In this document: piece after piece, positions 35,180 through 36,279 of the stretch | Layout of the letters: each line of letters opens with the position of its first letter | How positions within the stretch are numbered: position 1 is the first letter of the stretch | DNA from: Desulfuromonadaceae bacterium | GTDB taxonomy: Bacteria > Desulfobacterota > Desulfuromonadia > Geobacterales > Pseudopelobacteraceae | Length of the DNA stretch: 36,279 nt | NCBI GenBank assembly: GCA_028712665.1 | Contig: JAQTRC010000028.1 | Span: 1-36,279 of the forward strand | Direction of reading: 5' to 3' | Position numbers and translations under genes: made by a program | The notes under the pieces: generated by a model | Told to the model about the DNA's origin: nothing | Database searches by the model: none | What the model saw: only the letters and a program-made list of their open reading frames with translations

Positions 35180-36160
35180 TTATCTGTCTCCCATGGAGAT
35201 GACCCTGCTTCGCCCGGATGAGAGCCCTTCAAATCGGAACTTGCCAAGGTAGGCTCCGCTCTTGTACAGTCCCGCCTCTCCCGCGGGAAGATGCTGCTTG
35301 CCGCTGTTTGTGATCCTCGCTGAAAAATAATTGTATATTCCAGTTCCGTAGTTCTCTTCCGAGAGAGGGAAACGGTAGCTGGCAAATATGGCACTCCCTC
35401 CACCTGAAACCGGGAAAGTAGCGGCCGTTGCGTTCTCCGCAAGAGAACCCGGCGAAATCCGCAGCAAGTACCCGTCAAAATTCCGCATAATCCGGGCCGA
35501 AAACTGAAGCCTGGCAAAGCCGTCGCCCGCAAGGTGCATGTCGTAAAACGGCAGCCATGCCCGTTCAGAAGTGGCATAGCGGATTGTTACTCTGCCGCGC
35601 GCCGGTGTGACAGAAATACGGGCAGAGCTCTCTCCTGAATGAGCGCTCTTTCTGGCGGCGGCGATGCGGGCATCAATCCTGTTTATCTCCTGGTCGGTCT
35701 TGCGGCGGGTGGTATAGACCGATTCGAGCTGCGCTATGGCAAAGTCGGTTCCCTGGCGGATGGCTTGCATCGGGTCGGGATTGGACTTGGTCTTGCGTGG
35801 CGCCTTGCCGCTTTGAGATTTGGCTGCGGATTTGAATATTTCCTCACGTATGGCCAGGGCGCGCAGGCGGTCTTCCATGCGTTGCCGCTGTTCCGTCAGT
35901 GTCTCGATCTCTTTCCTGGACCTGTTGTCCAGCCTTGCCGAACTTATCTCGACGTTTAGCAGAGTGGTGCCGGCTGCCGGAACCACTTTCAGTGTACCAT
36001 CAAGCAATCCGGCGGCAAGCGGCACTTCGACCATCCCTTTTATTGCGGCTTCATCTCTCACAACAATAGTGCCATCTATGTAGCAGGTCATATTGCCGCC
36101 GGCCGATGCAGCTACTGCAGAAAGCAGAATTAATAGCGGGAAGATGAGCTTAATGGGCAT
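35180..36160 (-). CDS. Secreted DUF4139-like coiled-coil protein
   Basis: A 326-aa exported protein with a signal peptide (about residues 1-20, LIFPLLILLSAVAASAGG). Next comes an N-terminal beta region (about 22-75), a long charged helix likely to form a coiled coil (about 78-175: RKEIETLTEQRQRMEDRLRA), and a C-terminal beta-rich domain (about 180-326) with the ATSERAWLPFYDM motif characteristic of DUF4139/mucoidy inhibitor A-like proteins. Function is unknown. It is shorter than typical DUF4139 proteins (500+ aa). AAGGAG lies 8-9 nt before the ATG. No operon partner is visible in the window. Confidence 0.8.
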   Translation of the reverse strand: MPIKLIFPLLILLSAVAASAGGNMTCYIDGTIVVRDEAAIKGMVEVPLAAGLLDGTLKVVPAAGTTLLNVEISSARLDNRSRKEIETLTEQRQRMEDRLRALAIREEIFKSAAKSQSGKAPRKTKSNPDPMQAIRQGTDFAIAQLESVYTTRRKTDQEINRIDARIAAARKSAHSGESSARISVTPARGRVTIRYATSERAWLPFYDMHLAGDGFARLQFSARIMRNFDGYLLRISPGSLAENATAATFPVSGGGSAIFASYRFPLSEENYGTGIYNYFSARITNSGKQHLPAGEAGLYKSGAYLGKFRFEGLSSGRSRVISMGDR

Positions 36161-36253
36161 TGGGGTCTCCTTTTCAGGCGAGCGTCTTGCGAAACTGCTC
36201 TGGAACTAAATGTGTTAGAAAATCTGATAAAAGCCATCCAGTATCCGGAGGTT

Positions 36254-36279
36254 ATGATAAAAAACCGAAAGCAGACACC
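36254..36279 (+). CDS. Possible start of a gene running off the window
   Basis: An ATG at 36254 opens a frame (MIKNRKQT...) that continues to the window edge. GGAGG at 36247-36251 is upstream but only 2 nt away, closer than ideal. With eight codons visible nothing can be said about the product. Confidence 0.25.

Noticed and set aside
35116..35577. 153-aa minus-strand frame overlapping the DUF4139-like gene end
   Set aside because: Alternative frame of the DUF4139-like gene, running into the palindromic element.

Overview
The window reads as chromosomal DNA of a Geobacter-like member of the Desulfuromonadota/Desulfuromonadales. This is inferred from the gene families present (a CxxCH cytochrome, a DnaK operon under CIRCE control, a CheY/CheX-type pair, a GerM-domain protein next to murI, a NikR/NikOQ nickel module, a hybrid sensor kinase with a periplasmic ABC_sub_bind-type domain) and from the moderate GC content. 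No species can be named without a database search. No rRNA, tRNA, CRISPR array or phage was seen.

Layout. (a) 1-2 kb: a possible tiny ORF, the ribosome-assembly GTPase YlqF/RbgA, a membrane-anchored diheme mini-cytochrome and a small membrane protein. (b) 2.1-7.2 kb: the minus-strand heat-shock operon hrcA-grpE-dnaK-dnaJ, with a CIRCE operator directly downstream of a good sigma-70 promoter. (c) 7.2-13.8 kb: housekeeping and metabolic genes: a DUF523 protein, a flavoprotein with two rubredoxin domains, a pirin, glgC (GTG start), murI plus a GerM-domain protein, and a small conserved-looking protein whose frame stays open after its stop codon. (d) 13.9-19.4 kb: signalling genes: a hybrid histidine kinase containing exact 63-bp coiled-coil repeats, a periplasmic PpiC-type prolyl isomerase, and a CheY-CheX pair.

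(e) 19.4-32.7 kb: a long, tightly packed minus-strand polysaccharide cluster. In transcription order it holds GDP-L-fucose synthase (fcl), a winged-helix regulator with an apparent Rossmann-type C-terminal half, a flippase, an FkbM methyltransferase, a DUF268 protein, a class I methyltransferase, a GT11 alpha-1,2-fucosyltransferase, a fused GT2-GT4 protein, a GT2, a GT4, a giant YfhO-type membrane protein, and a tRNA m6A methyltransferase (TrmN6-like). The last codons of the trmN6 gene are themselves one arm and loop of a strong bidirectional terminator. The regulator's start codon lies inside one of two matching 15-bp palindromes (GTTCATANTATGAAC). This suggests an autoregulated, possibly precursor-sensing, switch for a fucosylated cell-surface polysaccharide.

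(f) 32.8-36.3 kb: a nickel uptake module, NikO (ATPase) and NikQ (transmembrane T component), divergent from nikR. The usual substrate-binding NikM/NikN genes are not next to it. Directly after nikR lies a 162-bp full-length palindromic MITE-like element flanked by TA. After it comes a secreted DUF4139-like protein, and possibly the first codons of another gene at the window edge.

The strongest candidates for something undescribed are the wHTH/Rossmann regulator with its palindromic operators in the fucose polysaccharide operon, and the TA-flanked fold-back element behind nikR.
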